From Wyeomyia smithii (lineage: Eukaryota > Arthropoda > Insecta > Diptera > Culicidae): a stretch of 64,000 nucleotides of DNA. The translations under genes were made by a program, and so were the position numbers. Below are positions 9,990 through 21,535 of this stretch, piece after piece. The notes below the pieces were generated by a model, which made no database searches, was not told where the DNA came from, and saw only the letters and a program-made list of their open reading frames with translations. Location of the stretch: assembly GCF_029784165.1 (NCBI RefSeq), contig NC_073694.1, forward strand, positions 46,657,674-46,721,673, given 5' to 3'. Every line of letters begins with the position of its first letter. Within the stretch, counting starts at the first letter, position 1.

Positions 9990-10465
9990 TCACACATACA
10001 CACACACCTGGTCCACCTCAACGGCACCTTTCCAGTCTAATCCAGTTTAAACGGAATGTACGGTACGGATTGAACGGAATTGGAGGTGACTATGAGGATT
10101 CATATCCTTTGTGATGAAATTCACCTTGTTGTCAGGGTCCCACTGAACCACCTTTCAGCTGTAGTGGCAGTGTGTCAAATCTGACCAAAACTTAGCAGGA
10201 CCTCTGTGAGCCTCAATATATGATAGAACTCGCTTTTTGAGGCACTCTTGCTTGTATACCGTTGAACGGTGGACTTTTGTTCCTGCTAAAAATCTTGATT
10301 TCCCGTCCATAGCTGCGAAATCTTTGCCAAATCAAAAATTTCCTGGCAAATTTATTAGTAAAAACGAACCAAAATTCGCTGAGGTCTTGTAGAATTTTGC
10401 GTCAGGGAGCTGTCCAAATTCCATCTTCACGTACCTTTCATTATCCATTATCTTTAGTACTTCGT
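9990..10465 (-). pseudogene. Tc1/mariner transposase remnant, mosquito DD37E-like
   Basis: On the minus strand from 10450, IMDNERYVKMEFGQLPDAK matches the block around the first catalytic aspartate of mosquito ITm transposases. It is followed by KSRFLAGTKVHRSTVYKQECLKKRV, then FWSDLTHCHYS with the second aspartate, VNFITKDMNP, and a degraded end where the PxxE block should lie. One internal TGA, one internal TAA-type stop and loss of the last acidic residue show it is dead. The N-terminal helix-turn-helix region is only vaguely traceable to about 10560. Terminal inverted repeats were not found. Assignment to the DD37E group rests on motif style. Confidence 0.75.
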
Positions 10466-11198
10466 AAAAAAAATGTTCCTGCGAATCTCTAATACGCAAG
10501 AGTTTCTAAGTTTTTTTTTTCAAGTTCATGCAGTTTTCGAATAGATAGATTGTGATTCACTGAACTATTCTCGCAACATATCCCACCTTATAACTCTGCA
10601 TCACCTTAATGAAATACTTTGTTGTGCTTACATGCGTGATAAACTAACGTTGTAATGTGTCACATTATACAGTGTTGCCAGATTTTATGGTTTATTACAT
10701 GTTGTAATTAATCCAGCTGAAAATGTGTTTAACTTGATGAATAAAAGCCATACTAGTATACATGAAATATAACTTAAACACACATTCTAACAAATTTATA
10801 CTCACTTCAATCGATTCCTGAATTGGTTTGACGATACTCCAAACTCGAACGAAGTATCCACTACAGAGAATAACAGAATCATTGCTGTCATCGTTTCTTG
10901 GTACTCATACAGCTTCCAATAAAAATTATTAATGTAACAGGTGAGACACCATTATTCGAGGAATACGGAAGTCACATTTTGCCAGAAGCATGTAAAGTGT
11001 CACAATGCGTTATTCGGTTATGTTTATAATTATACATGCATAAACCATCAGAAAGGACTTGGCGTGCAGCACGAATGTCAGAAAAAGGTCAGCGAAAATA
11101 AAATTGAGCAGAGAATCTTGATGACGGTGCGTCGAATGCCACAAAATGAAAAGCTGAACTGATACATAAAGTCATTTTATTTTATTTTTTAACATAAT
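10466..11198. other. AT-rich stretch without recognised features
   Basis: Short open frames only, no motif, no terminal repeats. The end near 11180 precedes the SINE target duplication. Confidence 0.5.
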
Positions 11199-11211
11199 AG
11201 AGTAAGCATTA

Positions 11212-11564
11212 AGAGCGGGGGCCTAGTGTGGTTGGTAACGTCTCCGCCAACCACGCTCGACGCCTGGGTTCGAATCCCACCACCGACATAGGTGTCGATG
11301 GTTGTGAGGTGGCGTGATCCACTCACAACCAACCCAACTGGTCTAGATTCAATCCTAGCCGACACCGGGAGATTTTCTGAGACGAAAAATCTCTGGGATC
11401 ACGCCTTCCATCGCATGAGGAAGTAAAGCCGTTGGCGCCGGTCCGTTAATAAACGGGTCGTGAGTTAGGGTCCTGGGTGTGGAGTCGCCTCCCTGGGCGT
11501 CGGTGATTGGCCACAACAGTGGCGGAACTAGACCGACGGAAAATAAGCGAGAATAAAAAAAAAG
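11212..11564 (+). mobile_element. tRNA-derived SINE family 1, copy 1
   Basis: A pol III A-box-like TAGTGTGGTTGGTAACG and a perfect B box GGTTCGAATCC (11270-11280) lie 5'. The 3' end is AT-rich (GCGAGAATAAAAAAAA). Target duplications AGAGTAAGCATTA (11199-11211) and AGAGTTAGCATTA (11565-11577) match at 12 of 13. Other copies are 50126-50472 minus, 57084-57430 plus and 58795-59132 plus. Reads of frames inside it are not coding. Confidence 0.92.
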
Positions 11565-11577
11565 AGTTAGCATTACT

Positions 11578-13379
11578 TCATCATCACGGCTGAATATTAA
11601 AATACCTACTTGTATTATAAAATTAATAAAATTGCAAAAATATCCTCAATGCCAACTTTACCATCACACCACAACACAGAATACATTTCTATCTTTCGGA
11701 AGGTTGTTCTTGTTGATACAGGAGTTAATAATAGTCACCATTTCAGATGGAATTATTAATACCTACAGTGCCTATTATAAAGATGGCAAATTAATTGCAA
11801 TGATGTTATCTATCTACTCTAAGATGTGCCTGATTTTTTTTTGGTGCAGCATTATATCATTTTAAGAGTTTTTCATGTTGGTATATATGTTAAATTTATT
11901 CCGCTTAAGTTTCATTTCCGGTTCACTTTGCAAGATAGCACAAGGCTACAACCTCCGGTTGCATTAAAAGGTATGCTAAAGAGGTACGATCTTCCTCTCT
12001 TCACAGTTACCTCCACCGGGCCAATTGAAACAGGGTATAGGTTTCATCAGATGCCAACCCTCTCCGTATGGATGCTTTTTCATCATACACACATTCAGTA
12101 TGCTTCCGAATCTCCCCCCGTAAACAGCAAAGCCCTTTGTGCTAGCAGTCGGAAACGCCAGCTCACACGCACGCACGCTTCCAAACTAATGACGGTAAAA
12201 CATTCAAAATTTTTATTAAACAATTTCCCGAAAAATCCTGCCACACTTTCACAACTGATTCCACTGTTTGCCATCGTCGTAGTAGGAGCTGCTTGAGAAA
12301 AAGGATACCATCACTCATTTGGAATCCGACTGAAGCGATGGGAAGTTGTACGTGTTTGGTTTCTTAACTTTCCGAAGTGAGGGAAACTCTAACTAGATAA
12401 AGAGTGATGGGCAAGGCGCGTCAGTTGGTGTTTATGTGATTATTTACGAACGAAAACAAAATTAGCTTCGAAGGGTGACATCCTAAAAATTAAACAAAAT
12501 TAAACATACTGATTGAGCGTTAATGTGGCGGAAACTTTTCAACTGCACAGCATATTCATTCCGAACAAAAATCAATAAAAATATTTACCCGCTAACTGAC
12601 CTACCTTTTTTGTTCGGCAACTCAAATATTTTCATGAGTTTAAAATCCTAACCCTTTTTTACCGGCAACTTCAACCCGAACAACACGGTTTTTCTTCTTC
12701 GGATGACCGCGCGAGCAAGCGTGAACCGAAGAGGGGCTCTGAGGCTCAGGCCAAATAGCATATCACCAAAAGAGGGAGGATATCAGACAACAAAAACACA
12801 ACAGCTCCGGTCTCGAGACTCGCACACATCGTTTCGACACTACCTTACACGTAGCCATGCTTGGTGGTCATCCAATCCGTGCCCGGTCGGTCGGGTGGTA
12901 CTGGCTGACGACAGGATAAGTGAGATGAAAGTCTGCTGCGTAGCGCGCATCCTGGCGGGTGAAAGAGATTTCGGTCGTTCTGTGAATGACTCACAGAGTG
13001 GGTCGATGACTGATGATGACAATGGTGCTGACGGTTAGAATGACCCCGGACTGATGATATCCGCCCCGGCTGGTGTTGATATGGTTTCGCGTTCGAGCGT
13101 CAGTGATGATCGGAAAAATAAAAACAGGTAAAACGGCGCTTCGCGTTTAGGATAGGAAAACGTGTGCAGTGCTATTTACTATTTGTTGGAACACAAAAAA
13201 TCAAGTAACATATAAAAAATCCAATATTAGTTACCAACTTTACCGATAAAAAATTATACAATTAGAGCCCATTTTTTCATGTCTTTGTACTTCTTTCAAA
13301 ATTTATAGGAAACTTAAAAAAGCAGCCAAAATTATGTTCAATAGTTAATGCTACAAAATACCCTGCACGATACCAGAAA
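11578..13379. other. Low-copy stretch, GC-richer near 12640-13110
   Basis: No recognised gene or element. Open frames of 156 residues (11826-12296) and 111 residues (12703-13038) lack known motifs and have low-complexity composition. The 12640-13110 part is less AT-rich and could be regulatory or exonic sequence of an unseen host gene. I have no direct evidence for that. Confidence 0.35.
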
Positions 13380-13625
13380 CTAGAGGCCCGACGAACCTTA
13401 TTTCCCTTTCGTGTCTTGGTTCAGCAGAATATAACACATATGCTGCTCATTATTATTGACTGTTCGGAGAACATCATGTCGTACCCAACAACAAATCACT
13501 GACTTCAAAACGCAAATTAGTTTTAATTTTAGATTTCATTTTAATTCGTAGTCGGTAGCCTCTTTGCCTCTTAGTTTATAAAATATCTTTAGTATAAATA
13601 AAAATATCTTAATAGACATATTTGG
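13380..13625 (+). repeat. 3' tail fragment of the LOA-type non-LTR element
   Basis: The order GTTCAGCAGAATATAACACA, CATATGCTGCT, then CGTAGTCGGTAGCC parallels 61870-61990, the 3' untranslated tail of the LOA-type element at the right of the window. The end has an ATAAAAATATCTTAATAGACA tail. It is therefore a 5'-truncated insertion of the same family, diverged from the other copy. Confidence 0.6.
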
Positions 13626-14234
13626 CTCCGTAAAACAAAAAAATGCTACAAAAATGAGAAAATTATTCTTAACACTATAACTAGGTCTCAGAAATTTTCA
13701 TTCTACGGTGCAGGAGTGAAACAAGTGATCCTTTAGAATGGGAGAATATAATTTTACTAACAATTAAAGATATAGTTTATAATAGTTAATTTCTATTTAG
13801 AGCAGTAAATCTGGAGCTGACGATTGAAAAATGTACTATCTAAGGACTTGGAAAATATTTCGCATCCAGATAGGACAATCTCCCGGTGTGTGTAGTTGAT
13901 AGTGGTGAGCAATAGAATAGGTGATAGTAGAATGTGATATGATCATAGATTTTGGAACAGTACCTTCGTCCCAGTAGTTCAATTAGATAAAACACCATGC
14001 CGGATACAAAAGAAATTGCAGGTTAGAGTCTCTTCTGGATGCGGTATATATTTTGAAAAACCAAAGGATTTCATCGGAATGGTTTGTAAAGCATCAAGGT
14101 CAAAAACGGACTCTGCTGAAGTGATTTAAGCACTTCTGAGTGCAGCGATTAATCCGTAAACGTGTTAATCTGCAGAACACACAAAATTGCTATTTCATTT
14201 CAGACCGTAAGTAATTACTTACTTACTTACATTC
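13626..14234. other. AT-rich stretch with an ACTT microsatellite
   Basis: No gene seen. A short TTACTTACTTACTTAC run lies at about 14215-14230, next to the 3' end of the minus-strand RTE-like fragment, and may be its tail. Confidence 0.45.
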
Positions 14235-14800
14235 CTGGTGAAACATCCCTTAGAATATCACTTGCGTCATAGTGTTACACCAACGCATTCGGTTCATGAC
14301 AGCTTGTCTCCAGTTTCTTGAGCGTTCTACATTTTCGAGATCTTGCTTTAATTGGTTCAACCACCATGCGCACCTCAACGTTTTGTGCTGGCTGGATTCT
14401 AGACGAACACCATTTTTGAAGGATTGTTGTCTGGTATTCTCAGAACATGTTCCGTCCATTGTACGTTTTCAGTTTTGCCGACATTCTGGATACTGGGTCC
14501 ACTGTAGGGTTGCGCTAGATTTCAGGTTTATTCTTAGCGTCGTTAGCTGGATTTATTGATATCGTGCTTTGCAAGCTAAAGTCCGCACTTTTCATAACAC
14601 CATCAAGCGCAATGTTGAACAGGAAGCAGGAAATACTGTCGTTTTGTCGAGTCCCTTGCTTGTTTCAAACGTCCTTATCGTCATCGTTACTTCCTTGGTG
14701 AGGTTAATGATACTAACTTTGATAAAACGGCCTCTGATCCTCAACTTACGCATTCTTTTGTAGATTGGCCACCGCCCAATCACGCACTTCTGCAATTGGC
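14235..14800 (-). pseudogene. RTE-like RT core fused to C-terminus by internal deletion
   Basis: On the minus strand, 14795-14590 encodes an RT finger/palm piece (YKRMRKLRIRGRFIKVSIIN, then TIRTFETSKGLDKTTVF). 14459-14250 encodes the C-terminal WLNQLKQDLENVERSRNWR and AVMNRMRWCNT blocks typical of these elements. The catalytic FADD block that should lie between is missing, so the copy carries a large internal deletion. Stops break both pieces. Confidence 0.6.
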
Positions 14801-15171
14801 CAGCAACAATGAAAGTCCAGTTCGTGTGTGTTGCTGCAGCTCTGGTAGATAGTACGTATGTATTAATGTCGAGCTTACGGACCCTCGATAAGTCGGAAAG
14901 AATGTGAGTACTTTTTAAAAAAATAAGACACTTCCTATTCCATGATCCGAGTTTTCAATCGCTAGTTCGTTTTCGTTGCCTAAGTCTGTGCCGATTATTC
15001 CGGTCTGTAAAAACAATATTTACTTTTTGTTCTGACTTTATTGTAAGGCCTGCACCAACGCCAGTTTCGTCGGAGGACCATCGTGACAGCACTGTCCCAC
15101 GCTGGCACCAGGACGTAGATCAGCCACCCTCAACATACAGAACAGACGCTGTTTTGAGCCACACCATTTTG
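14801..15171. other. Unassigned sequence between RTE-like pieces
   Basis: A short open minus-strand segment reads ATHTNWTFIVAGQ and could be related debris, but no family block is convincing. Confidence 0.3.
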
Positions 15172-15261
15172 GTGAACTATATCTCGGCGGTAGAGGAAAT
15201 GCTACGCCAACACGAGCATCTGTTGGCGAAGCATTTCCTCTACCGCTAAGATATGGTTAAC
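15172..15261. repeat. 90-bp near-perfect hairpin
   Basis: Arms 15172-15212 and 15221-15261 pair at 36 of 41 positions around an 8-base loop, CGAGCATC. The core GCGGTAGAGGAAATGCT is perfectly paired. Dimensions are like a pre-miRNA or a tiny foldback element. I see no target duplication. Confidence 0.8.
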
Positions 15262-15589
15262 GTGTCAATGATCGCGTAGCACCTTCTCACTTAGCTATTA
15301 TTGGACGACACCATTGCCCAGGATACACCAACCAGTTGTGTCCATATTCCAGCTGGCAATCCATTGTGATCGAATGACTCGTGGAGGTGTGAGATAGGAA
15401 CTTTTGAGGACCATAGCTAAGTTTGACGCTCCTTTCAGGTTGTCAACTCACCATTTGAATCCCAAAGCTCCCACAGAAAAGTTAAAATAGTCAGAAGTGG
15501 GAATTTTCCTGTACCCTGTACTATTGAACGGTGAGAAACCAGAATAAGATGAGTATTATGAGCGAAGAACAAGCTATAAAGCCACCGAC
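15262..15589. other. Degenerate stretch upstream of an RTE-like RT
   Basis: Probably the decayed endonuclease or linker part of the following element, but no block can be identified with confidence. Confidence 0.3.
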
Positions 15590-16400
15590 ACAGGAGTAGT
15601 TTGAAAAGACGGTTAGTGAGCTGAAAAACAGCAAGGGATGATATTCTGGCAGAACTTCAAAATGCGGGAAGAGAGCGGCTGTACCATGCGTTCCATCATA
15701 TCATACTGAGGATCTCGGCGAATGAACTAATACCGAACGACTACTTGGAAGGCCTCGTATGCCCAATCTACGAGTAAGACCATCGACTGGATTGTTGCAA
15801 CTAGCGAGGCATTAAGTTGCTCAACTCCGCATACATAGCGCTCTCCCGTATCCTGTTCCACATATTGAGACCGTTGACGGAATCTATCGTCCGCGAATAC
15901 CATGCAGGTTTTTAACAGTAGCGTTCTACTGCTAATCAAATTTTCACCCTGCGACAATTTGCAGATTCACCATCTGTTTGTAGATTTAAAGGCAGCATTC
16001 GACTTGGTGAAACAAAAACAAGCTGCGGCAAATTATGCTGGGAGAAAGCTCAACAACTTACTTTTCAGCATCGCTCTTGAAGGTGTAGTACGAAGAGCAA
16101 ACGTGCAGGGAAACGGTACGATCATTACGAAATCACACAGGCTCCATAATTTTGCAAACGACATTGATGTTATCGGTATCGATCGTACGGCCGTGGAGGA
16201 GACCTTCAAGCCTTTTAAGAGATAAGCGACTAGGTTGCGACACAGCATTACCTTTATCGCAACAAAGTACATGACAGCTGACGAAGAGCGTGGGAGTTCC
16301 GTTGGTGTTGGTACTGAAGTGTAGATTGATGGGGAAAGATTTGAAGTGTTTGATGATTTTGTTTATCTTGGTACGCTTATTTTCGATTTTCGAAACATAA
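15590..16400 (+). pseudogene. RTE-like RT fragment with internal deletion
   Basis: In plus orientation the fragment shows residues around a degraded YRPRIPCRFL block. It then has HHLFVDLKAAFDLVKQKQ with the first palm aspartate, a jump directly to NNLLFSIALEGVVRRANVQ, and KSHRLHNFANDIDVIGIDR, where the usual FADD is FAND. DEERGSS and FDDFVYLGTL-type blocks follow to 16375. About 50 residues between the two palm blocks are deleted. One active-site aspartate is substituted by asparagine. Several frame changes are needed. Confidence 0.72.
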
Positions 16401-16432
16401 GTATTAAACTGAAAATTTCGCACAGTCAACAG

Positions 16433-17634
16433 TTTTATTCCCGATCAGAAGAAATACAAATTCTATCAACGTGAGATACAAATAACATATTTTGATAATA
16501 CTTTGTATTTTTCCATATAATTTTGATAACAAAATTGAATCTGAATGAGTTATAATAACAAAACGTGAAATGAAGTAGTTCTGAAACAAGCCTAACTAAT
16601 TTTTCGTTTTTATCAAAACCTGTTGTTTCTAACAATGTTTGTTATCATATTATTCTATATACTATCCTATTTTTTTAGAAAGTAACAAATTTTGATATGT
16701 GTTTGATACTAGTAAAATCATTTCTGTTATAATTTCTGTTATTTTAACACCTAACGGGACCAAATTGTAAAGACAGCCTGTAAGGTTTTTCCCGTAACAA
16801 ACTAACAACTTCTGTTACATTTTTGTTATTTCTTTCTGCTCGGGTTCTTAGTTGATTTCTTCGGCTACTGTCATCGAACCACGATGCACGTTTTCGCTCT
16901 CGAACAGATTTACTCACGTATTTTTCCTGTCTGTTGTTCATCGTATCATTTCAAATGAAGCTGATGACTGTTTTAATTGACGGAGAGAGAGAATCTCTCC
17001 TTTAAATCAGCGTGTCAATTGAAAATAGCACCGCATCGCGTCGCAGTTGGAACGGTGGTATCCAATAAGGCAAGCTCCAAACATTACGAAGATTTTCTTG
17101 ATCACTAGCGCCTCGTTCCCACTTCGGGTTGTACAACTGGTATTGGCGTCTTCCTTTCCTATTGTCACGATTTCCTTGTTTCCCTTTTCCCTAAATATGC
17201 GTGAAGTACTGTATGGAAGCCAAAGACAAAACAAAAATGTAACAGAAGCTGTTAGTTTGTTATGCGAAAAACCTTTCAGGTTGTGTTTTAAATTTGATCC
17301 CGTTAGGTGTTAAAATAACTGAAATTATAACAAAAAATATTCTACTAATATCAAACCCGTATCAAACTTCATCAGCTTTCTAAGAAAATTATATAGCATA
17401 TAGAACAGTTTAATAACAACCATTGTTATAAACAACTGGATTTGATAGAGACAAAGAAAATGTTAGATTTGTCTCAGAACAACTTCACTTTAGGACTTGT
17501 TTCTATAACTCATTCAGATTCAATTTTGATATCAAAAGCATATGAGAAAATACAAAATCGTATTAAAATCTGTTATTTGTATCTCGTGTTGATAGAATTT
17601 TGTAATTTTTTAGTTATGCTCTTCTGATTGGGAG
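16433..17634. mobile_element. 1.2-kb element with ~400-bp terminal inverted repeats
   Basis: Bases 16433-16833 and 17228-17634 are inverted copies with about 80% identity. Outer edges are CCCGATCAGAAG and CTTCTGATTGGG. The unique middle, about 390 bp, encodes nothing recognised. Open frames in the arms are by-products of the repeat. No target duplication is clear. This is a foldback-like or long-TIR non-autonomous DNA element of unknown superfamily. Confidence 0.82.
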
Positions 17635-17960
17635 CCCTCCGTCTTCGTCAGCGCCATTTCAATTGAGAATCGTCATATGAGAGTGACGCTGATAATCTCC
17701 GCTGTCAAAACCAAAACAAGAACTTTCGAGTAGTTTTCATGTGACTCACAAAGAGTTCGAAAATGATACAGATGCTATAGCAGCGAGCCCCTCGGACTCC
17801 GCAGCTGGCAACGCGGCGCGCTGGACGAACGGGAGCTGGGCGGAGCGAGAGGGACAAAGAGGAGTGAGAATTTAGTTGTGAGAAAACACCGCTCAAAGAC
17901 GGCTGATCAAACGAGTGCCGCGACATAGAAGAATAAACTGAATAAAATCTCAACTTTCAA
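17635..17960. other. GC-richer block with poly(A)-signal-like end, possible LTR fragment
   Basis: The block is clearly more GC-rich than its flanks (GCGGCGCGCTGGACGAACGG). It ends with GAATAAACTGAATAAAATC, like the R/U5 region of an LTR. There is no TG/CA border pair or second LTR to support it. Confidence 0.3.
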
Positions 17961-19373
17961 TTAAATATTAGCAAGATATGTAGTGCGCAAGCATGGAAAT
18001 TTTCCCTCACTAGCAATATGTCATGCAAATGTGTTCTTTGATTTATCTGGTATCGTACAATTGTTTCCACCCGCGTACAAGTTTTCCATAGAAACGCTGC
18101 TGATTGTTTGTCACTTCTAAGAGTTCCGAATACTCTAGAAGAAGACTGAATGATTCAAACACGATAGTATTTATTGTATCCAAGTCCACTTGCATTCAAC
18201 GGTATCGCGAGAATCTTTGGGATATTATCGCCAGTGATACAATGTTATGAATCCAAATGAACGTTAGATTGCGTTTAACTGTTTGCTTACCGGAGCAAAT
18301 AGATATCATCAATGCTTACGGAAATGGTAGCATGGTGCATTAGCATGTGATATTTGAAATCACTAAGAATCATCGCGGTATATCACGGTGAAAGCACGAC
18401 GTGGAGTAACCGAATTACGCCTGCAAGCAACCAACATTTGAAAGAATCGCTGCGATCGCTTGAGTGCAATCGTATGCGATTCTTTTGTGAAACACTCGCT
18501 ATATGTTGCTCGCTCCCTCTAAAGTAGGCAATACTGAAACAATATCATCAAAGAAAGCTACCATATATTTCTTTGCTATAAGTTGTCTCTTGCATGCGTG
18601 AGAATGTGTAACTTTTAATAGCGATTGTTTGCTGGGATTAAAAGCTTATGAATAGCAAGTTCAGAAATGATACCCGAATGATTGTTATGTGATACGATTT
18701 TTTCCATCCTTGATAGTGCGTAATCCGAACCGTCTATAATTGGCCACGAGTATAATGGAAAAGCTTGCATACGTTGATTGCACGGAATGCATGGATTAAT
18801 TCAAAACTTCGTTTGGAAAATTCATTCAATTAGCAGGTTAATACTGATGCTCACCTAATTTTTTTTCTTGCATCTCATATCATTTTTTCTCAGCTTTTCA
18901 ATGATGGTCTCAGATTGAAAATCAGTAGTGGCGAACACGGCTAAAATTGCATTTTTCTGATATAATCCAATATTGCGGCCAAATTCTACATGGCGGCCAA
19001 AATTATGACCACTCAAAATGAAAGCCCTATCATTCCTCTTTACAGAAAAGTGCTGCTTGTAGTAGTTTTCATAACGAATTTCGGAGATATAGCTCAAATA
19101 AAACATCAAGAATTGCTAAAATTTCCACTTTTCTAGAAACTATTTCACCTTTTGGTGACCGTGGGGTCAACAAATTCAATGAAACAAAGTTGCATTATCA
19201 TTTTTTCTCTTTTTCTAATACCTAGGTGCATTTATATCAAATTTAAAAGATCATGTGCATCTAGTAGCCTGGTGTCATGCGAGAATTGCTCCATTGAAAT
19301 GTAATAATAAATAATTCAAATGATACAAGACTACATTTATTTCCGAATTGAATATAAATACACTTAAATTTCA
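17961..19373. other. AT-rich stretch without recognised features
   Basis: Only short frames; the 84-residue minus-strand frame at 18855-19109 has no known motif. Confidence 0.5.
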
Positions 19374-20443
19374 GGTAAAAACGGGACCAACTACGTGGGT
19401 CTCCCCAATAGTTGTTGTGGGCAAAGCCAATGGTGAACTTCGCGTATATCTTGACCTCATGAGGTAATGAGGCGGTGTTAAGCCATGTCATCCATGGTGT
19501 TAAGGGAGTGGTTTCCCATGCCGATAGTTGATGAGCTGCTAGCAAGATTAGGGAAAGGTGCTGTCCGTAGTAGACTGGACATCCGGGAGGCATTCCTGCA
19601 GACCGAACTAGTTATCGAGTCCCGCGATATAACGACGTTCTTTACGAGTCGAGGACTCTTCTGTTTTAAAAGGCTCCCGTTTGGTCTCCTGAAATATTCC
19701 AGAAAGTTATGGATGAGATTTTGGCAGGATGCGAAGGTAAGTAAAGTATTGCCATGAGTTTGTGGGAAATAAAGATTGATAATTTCTTTATGTGTCACTA
19801 ATAACATGTGTCACTAATAACAACAGGTATAGTTTGCTATCTGGATGACATTTATGTTGAAGGTGAGAATCAAAAGCAGCACGATGATCACTTAAAACAA
19901 GTATCAGATGCTCTTGAGAGTCGTGGTGTCGCTCTCAACCAGGACAAATGTGAAATAGGCGTTTCTGAGGTTCAATTTTTGGACCATGTCATCTCGGCTA
20001 AAGGTATTCGTCCCTCACCCCTCGAAAGTAGAAGCTCTGGTCTCTTTTCGTCGTCCTGAAAGCGCAGCCGAGGTAAATACTTTTTTAGGGTTTAGAGCCA
20101 CTCCTTAGACTAATGGTTTTGTTATGCAGACGAACAGTAGAAGTCGTTCGACGATATCAAGAGCGCTCTGTCAAAACCAGTTAGTCTTGGGTACTACAAC
20201 GTCGATCTCACAACTTCGGTGATGGTGGACGCAAGTCCTGTAGCTTTGGGTGCCATTCTGATTCAAACGAACGACTGTGGTGTTCACCATGTTGTATTCT
20301 ACGCATCTAAGTTACTGACTGACACAGAGAAAAGATACTGTCAAACGGAAAAGAAAGCGTTGGCAGCAGTTTGGGGAGTCGAGCGTTTTCAGATGTATCT
20401 TTTGGGGAAACATTTTGATTTAATTACTTTTGATGCGATGTGA
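19374..20443 (+). pseudogene. Ty3/gypsy retrotransposon RT and RNase H remnant
   Basis: 19374-19463 has TTWVSPIVVVGKANGELR, then after a frame break REWFPMPIVDELLARLG, SRLDIREAFLQTEL with the first catalytic aspartate, and FFTSRGLFCFKRLPFGL. The strand is then interrupted by 19737-19826, and the active site follows as CYLDDIYVEG with both aspartates. NQDKCEIGVSEVQFLDHVIS and FRRPESAAEV continue. About 50 residues of the thumb are deleted before DDIKSALSKPVSLGYYNV and the RNase H start VMVDASPVALGAIL. There is no gag, protease or LTR. Stops at 19461, 20057 and elsewhere make it a pseudogene. Confidence 0.85.
19737..19826 (+). other. 90-bp intron-like insert in the gypsy RT
   Basis: It begins GTAAGTA directly after AAG and ends CAACAG, the standard 5' and 3' splice-site forms. 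The reading frame of the RT is continuous across the two edges. Just before the 3' edge is a 16-bp perfect tandem pair of ATGTGTCACTAATAAC, which contains CTAAT, a branch-point-like sequence. No target duplication or terminal repeat is seen. Confidence 0.6.
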
Positions 20444-21520
20444 TCGTTTGGTCGTACCGAAATCTCTCCGTAATAAAATATTGTTCCTAGCTCATGAAGG
20501 CCATTCCGGTACCCAAATGATGAAAAATTCTCTACGCGGATAAAATGGATGCAGATATTAAAGAATTTGTGAAGAAATGTACAGGATGCACGCTCGTGTC
20601 CGCTCCGAATGTTCCCGAACCTATGACTCGCCGAGATCTATCATCTGGACCATGGGAGGATGTCGCTTTTGATTACTTAGGTCCGCTTCCAGAAGGCCAA
20701 TACTCGTTAGTAGTAATAGACTACTATAGCCGATTCTTTGAAGTATGTGAGATGACCAGTATTTCAGCCGAGTCTACCATAGCAGAACTTACAGTCACAT
20801 TCAGCCGATTCGGATTTCCTCTCACCTTGACAGCTGATAACGCTCGTCAGTTGAGCGAAGAATGTAACGAATTTTCAGTGTTCTGCTGTACACATGACAT
20901 CGAGCTATTCAATACAATACCTTACTGGCCCCTGATGAACATGGGAGTAGAAAGGCAAAATAGGACGATACTGAAATGCCCAACAACTCGTTCAAGATCG
21001 GCGAAGTGAATTACAAAAGTTTCTTCTTATTTATCATGCTTCCTCCCATTCAACAACTGGTCGATAACCGGCTGAGCTAATGTTCGGCCATCAGATTCGT
21101 ACTAAACTTCCACATCTTTCAGAATGCTGTCGGAATGACGAAGAAACGAGAGACCGAGACAGAATTCAAAAGGAGAAAGAAAAAGAGTACACCGATAGCA
21201 AGAGAAGAGGTAGGGAAAGTGATTTGCAGGTGGGAGATTGTGTACCAACTAAGAGGATAAAGAAAGACAATAAGCTCAGCACGGAGTTCATAAATGAAGA
21301 ATTTATTATTATGAGCAAACAGAGATCGGACGCTACAATCAAATCGTTGAGGTAGGGAAAAGAGTATCGTAGGAATACGGCTCATCTGAAGGAGTTAGAA
21401 TGCAGTAATGAAGATGGCACAACAGAGAATACCATGTTTCCTCAAGCTGAGGAACCAGCAGAAGGGTACTATAAGGAGGATGCCGAACGAGAACAGCAAA
21501 ACGGAAGTATGTCAGCATTG
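20442..21520 (+). pseudogene. Ty3/gypsy integrase remnant
   Basis: A zinc-binding H2C2 region (LAHEGHSGTQ, then KKCTGC) starts at 20442, with a stop and frame change near 20542. The core follows with the first aspartate in AFDYLGPL, the second in TADNARQL and the glutamate in VERQNRTIL (20950-20985). The C-terminal part at 21080-21420 shows MFGHQIRTKLPHL, QVGDCVPTKRIKKDNKLS and EYRRNTAHLKEL. The end of RNase H and the linker are deleted. Several stops break the frame, so no integrase is made. Confidence 0.83.
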
Positions 21521-21535
21521 AAAATGAAGCATTGA

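Noticed and set aside
11270..11290. tRNA gene at the B box of the SINE
   Set aside because: The pol III boxes are there, but acceptor and anticodon stems do not form and the unit recurs four times with target duplications, so it is a SINE head.
11826..12296. 156-residue open frame as a gene
   Set aside because: No motif, low-complexity composition and no splice or initiation context; long frames arise by chance.
12703..13038. 111-residue open frame as a gene
   Set aside because: No recognisable domain; composition follows the local GC rise.
20082..20130. Second intron in the gypsy remnant (GTAAAT to ATGCAG)
   Set aside because: Coding similarity resumes on the left past the donor (TFLGF) and the thumb is missing, so a deletion explains it better.
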